NCBI GenBank assembly: GCA_001970855.1
Contig: LSSN01000202.1
Location: 1 to 64,000, forward strand
Reading direction: 5' to 3'
Origin: Smittium culicis
Taxonomy: Eukaryota; Kickxellomycota; Harpellomycetes; Harpellales; Legeriomycetaceae
DNA length: 64,000 nt
Below the pieces are notes generated by a model that searched no databases, was not told where the DNA came from, and saw only the letters and a list, made by a program, of their open reading frames with translations. The translations under genes and the position numbers were made by a program. Below, piece after piece: positions 63,156 through 64,000 of this stretch. Within the stretch, counting starts at the first letter, position 1, and every line of letters begins with the position of its first letter.

Positions 63156-64000
63156 AATTTTTTTTACTTATGTTTATATATTATATTCTACATTTTCAAT
63201 GGCTCTCCTAAATACCACTTAGTATATCTACCATTAAAATTGTTTTAACTGTTTTACTTCGTCCATCATATTTCAAGTAATATATTTTTTATTTAATAAT
63301 GCTATTAGCTACTCGATTGCCGCTAGCAATTTATCATTATAATTTATGTTTTTTTATAATTTAATTTAAGATCAGAACTATTAATTATGTGTCAGATTCC
63401 AGAAATCGTATACAAATATGACCACTCCAATCAATAGGTTGCATATTACCCTGAGCTATTCAGAATAATTAAAAACCATACTTTTTTAATATAACATGTT
63501 TATTTGGCATACGTGTAAGTGTCAGGATACTGTGAGCACAAAGTACGCAGTAAGAATATGAAGACTAGTCTCAAATCGACACGTATAAAAACCATTGTTA
63601 TTAATAAAGAACAGATAGGGGGATGAGGGGCACAATAGAACAATATTAATATGTTTTTATAGTTTATATGATAACTTAAAGCAATACCCACAGGGTACGC
63701 AGGCAGTAGAGCGCTAGAGGATTTTTATAAATAATTAGACTATTTTATATTGTTCTAAGTTTGCTGTTTTTTAAGTTGATAAAATAAGTAAATATAAATT
63801 ATAAAAGAAATCTCATTGACTCGTCGTCTATCAGGTACTGAGGCCTTACAGGGCCAAAGGGCAGATGGCTTAGCGAATTTTTATATAATATTTTATAAGT
63901 AGTTTTATATTTATTCTATATTTGTTTTAAACTTGTTTCAATAAATTCCTCACAAAAAAAAAAAAAATTAAAAATTTTTTTTTGCATACTATTGGATAAT
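63156..64000. other. Downstream edge without recognised gene
   Basis: AT-rich sequence after RPS16. A 63-codon minus-strand frame (63500-63691) has no motif. No repeat or RNA gene was recognised before the window end. Confidence 0.5.

Noticed and set aside
1..64000. tRNA, 5S rRNA, snRNA and CRISPR signals
   Set aside because: Eye scan for B-box-like GGTTCGA or GGTTCAA on both strands found no place with matching A box and acceptor stem; no regularly spaced identical repeats of CRISPR type exist. A covariance-model search would settle the RNA genes.

Overview
This is a nuclear DNA window from a fungus with a very AT-rich genome and compact, intron-containing genes. The fungal call rests on a Chs7-type chitin synthase export chaperone, a Ubp3-type deubiquitinase, fungal-style SWC4 and UPS2 genes, and GT..AG introns mostly of about 50-250 nt. 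A CstF-50 gene and a gp78-like E3 ligase, neither typical of budding yeasts, together with the composition, suggest an early-diverging, zygomycete-grade lineage, possibly Kickxellomycotina/Harpellales. That placement is inference and was not tested.

Layout: 1.1-5.4 kb holds a convergent pair, the deubiquitinase UBP3/USP10 (+) and COQ2 (-). 5.4-15.0 kb is an AT-rich stretch without a recognisable gene. 15.0-18.9 kb carries a complete exportin-1/CRM1 (-). 18.9-22.5 kb is a less AT-rich gene-free stretch. 22.5-24.9 kb encodes a multi-pass RING-H2 E3 of the gp78/AMFR type (+). An assembly gap of 570 N lies at 25.54-26.11 kb, flanked by G runs on both sides. 28.1-40.0 kb is the gene-dense core: CHS7 (+), UPS2-like PRELI protein (-), SWC4/DMAP1 (+), SmD2 (-), mitochondrial MnmE/MSS1 GTPase (+), then CSTF1/CstF-50 (-) to 42.0 kb. 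The core genes sit in alternating convergent and divergent pairs. 42.0-58.9 kb is a 17 kb gene desert, extremely AT-rich, dotted with short inverted-repeat transposon relics. At its far edge is a small secreted-protein gene with two KR sites (58.96 kb), and at 62.5 kb the ribosomal protein gene RPS16.

The genes serve core cell functions: mitochondrial biogenesis (COQ2, UPS2-like, MSS1), RNA metabolism and export (CRM1, SmD2, CstF-50), protein quality control (UBP3, gp78-like), chromatin (SWC4), cell wall (CHS7) and translation (RPS16). I rebuilt the gene models by hand from splice sites; all coding phases close.

The most notable non-genic finding is a family of at least eight ~195-bp elements with inverted ends CCCTTTC..GAAAGGG bounded by TTAA or CTAA. 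This is the signature expected of non-autonomous piggyBac-type MITEs. No autonomous partner is in the window. No tRNA, rRNA or CRISPR array was recognised.
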